Below are positions 5,108 through 5,867 of a DNA stretch of 5,867 nucleotides, in pieces (positions within the stretch are counted from its first letter, which is position 1; the number at the start of each line of letters is the position of its first letter). Source of the stretch: an uncultured Collinsella sp. (lineage in GTDB: Bacteria > Actinomycetota > Coriobacteriia > Coriobacteriales > Coriobacteriaceae); NCBI GenBank assembly GCA_900551205.1, contig URUW01000118.1, forward strand, positions 1 through 5,867, given 5' to 3'. Position numbers and translations under genes: made by a program. A model generated the notes under the pieces. It was not told where the DNA came from. It was given only the letters and a program-made list of their open reading frames with translations, and ran no database searches.

Positions 5108-5132
5108 CCGAGTTCTGCCGACCAGAACCCGG
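5108..5132 (-). terminator. Hairpin downstream of the surface protein gene, doubtful terminator
   Basis: A 10-bp stem with one G-U pair on the minus strand (CCGGGTTCTG with CAGAACTCGG) closes a 5-nt loop about 95 nt after the surface-protein stop. The stem is stable, but it is followed by CCCCC and not by T residues, so it is not a standard intrinsic terminator in this direction. Read on the plus strand it has one A-C mismatch and is followed by TTTT. It may act as an RNA 3'-end stabiliser or a weak terminator. Confidence 0.35.
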
Positions 5133-5224
5133 TTTTGCGCTTTCGCGACCTGCGGTTTTATTAACAGAATTTGGCTTGCGCTCGGCGGGCTCCGGTTTTC
5201 CCGCACATACGGAAATCGGGAGCA

Positions 5225-5867
5225 TCAGCAACGGCGCGCAGCTTTAAGAACCGCTGTTCCCAGCACGAAAAGCAAGCCGGACACGGCAATCCAATGGCTG
5301 TCGCTGGTTTTGGGGAGTGACGAGGAAGTCGCGGTGGCGGCCTTGAGCCTGGAGGTCTTGGCGGCCGTGTTGTTAGTCACTGTTGTCGTGGTCACTGTCT
5401 TAGTCGCGGCCGCTGGCTTCAGAGTGAGATTCGTCGACGGATCCGTAGCTGGCTCTCCGGTAGCGGGGTCAGTGCCAGGGACGGAAGGACCATCCCCCGG
5501 CACATCGCGCGCATCGCTCTCCCCCGCCGGGCCAGCAGCGCCCTCGGGCTCGATCGTCACATGCGCTGCCGCGGCCCCGTCGGCATCCACCACGCCGCCC
5601 GCGCCAAAGGCCCCGCCCGCAGGAGCCACAAAGCGCGCGGATGCAAGCGAGCCGCCCAGGCAGGCGACGCCGCCGTCGGCGCCCGACGCATCCAGCCAGG
5701 ACGCATCGACGGTAAGCTGCCCGGCCGCGCCACCGCCGGCAGCCCCGCCCAGCAGACACACGCCATAGGCGCGCACGCCCGCCCCGGAGCCCGCGCCCGC
5801 GACGACAACGCGCCCACCGCCGCGAACGGCAAGACCGTCCGCGAGCACGCCGGCCACCCGCGCGTCC
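5225..5867 (-). CDS. C-terminal part of a sortase-anchored surface protein (5' end outside window)
   Basis: The frame is open to the window edge, so at least 213 residues of a longer protein are visible. The ending is a cell-wall sorting signal: LPKTS 29 residues from the end, a hydrophobic helix WIAVSGLLFVLGTAVL, and a short basic tail KAARRC. A sortase would cut after Thr and join the protein to the wall. The fifth residue is Ser rather than the usual Gly. Ahead of the signal lies a Thr/Ser/Pro-rich wall-spanning stretch (KTVTTTTVTNNT and neighbours) and a Pro/Gly/Asp linker. The part nearest the window edge is Gly/Ala-rich, with loosely repeated blocks (AYGVCLLGG, GGVACLGGS), compatible with a beta-helix type surface stalk. 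Its GC content is far above that of the TA genes to its left. Role in adhesion or surface display is inferred; the functional head is not visible. Confidence 0.88.
   Translation of the reverse strand, partial: DARVAGVLADGLAVRGGGRVVVAGAGSGAGVRAYGVCLLGGAAGGGAAGQLTVDASWLDASGADGGVACLGGSLASARFVAPAGGAFGAGGVVDADGAAAAHVTIEPEGAAGPAGESDARDVPGDGPSVPGTDPATGEPATDPSTNLTLKPAAATKTVTTTTVTNNTAAKTSRLKAATATSSSLPKTSDSHWIAVSGLLFVLGTAVLKAARRC

Noticed and set aside
4719..5231. Long version (170 aa) of the DUF4160 partner starting at 5231
   Set aside because: The added N-terminal part is non-conserved in appearance and overlaps the surface protein stop, whereas ATG 4985 has an ideal ribosome site and gives the start shared with the 61-aa protein.
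5088..5768. Plus-strand 226-codon frame rich in Ala/Pro/Ser
   Set aside because: It is the shadow of the GC-rich surface protein, whose sorting signal proves the minus strand; such long shadows are expected in high-GC repeats.

Overview
The window looks like an accessory stretch of a Gram-positive, moderately high-GC bacterium, most likely a member of the Coriobacteriia (Eggerthellaceae or relatives). The basis is a 385-aa protein that resembles a nuclease-like family I associate with that group, a very GC-rich Gly/Ala surface protein ending in a sortase signal, and small toxin-antitoxin (TA) type proteins that I recall as common in gut Coriobacteriia. This taxonomic call rests on recollection of families, not on a search. 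Every convincing gene, including the tRNA, lies on the minus strand, so transcription runs from the right end to the left.

Right to left, the layout is as follows. (1) 5225-5867 is the C-terminal part of a cell-wall-anchored surface protein (LPKTS signal, membrane helix, basic tail) whose 5' end is outside the window. (2) 4126-4985 is a compact three-gene unit: an 88-aa uncharacterised protein, a DUF4160 protein starting on a TAATG overlap, and a minimal MNT nucleotidyltransferase 15 nt further on. The HEPN toxin that normally accompanies MNT proteins is absent. (3) 1892-3991 is a second unit behind one promoter. It starts with a 49-bp near-perfect inverted repeat covering an extended -10 box. 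Then come a DUF3990 gene (ADP-ribosyltransferase-like toxin family) broken by a frameshift, a 229-aa protein with a C-terminal Cro/C1 helix-turn-helix, a 61-aa protein, and a Doc-type Fic protein (HIFEDGNKR motif) whose start overlaps the 61-aa gene by ATGA. (4) 1577-1651 is a tRNA-Val(CAC) with encoded CCA and a strong terminator on its 3' side. (5) 36-1193 is the 385-aa protein with a PD-(D/E)XK/DUF559-like C-terminal end.

Units 2 and 3 look like a small cluster of TA or defence modules next to a tRNA. The most interesting point is that the small genes heading the DUF4160 pair and preceding Doc encode proteins with the same N-terminal block (M-x-W-S-x-V-Q-x-D-D-G-T), although their toxin-like partners are unrelated. 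This suggests an undescribed antitoxin-like family reused with different effectors. A second point is that the DUF3990 toxin is split by a +1 frame change that separates its first conserved blocks from the LGEQ block, while its promoter, its HTH companion and the downstream Doc pair remain intact.
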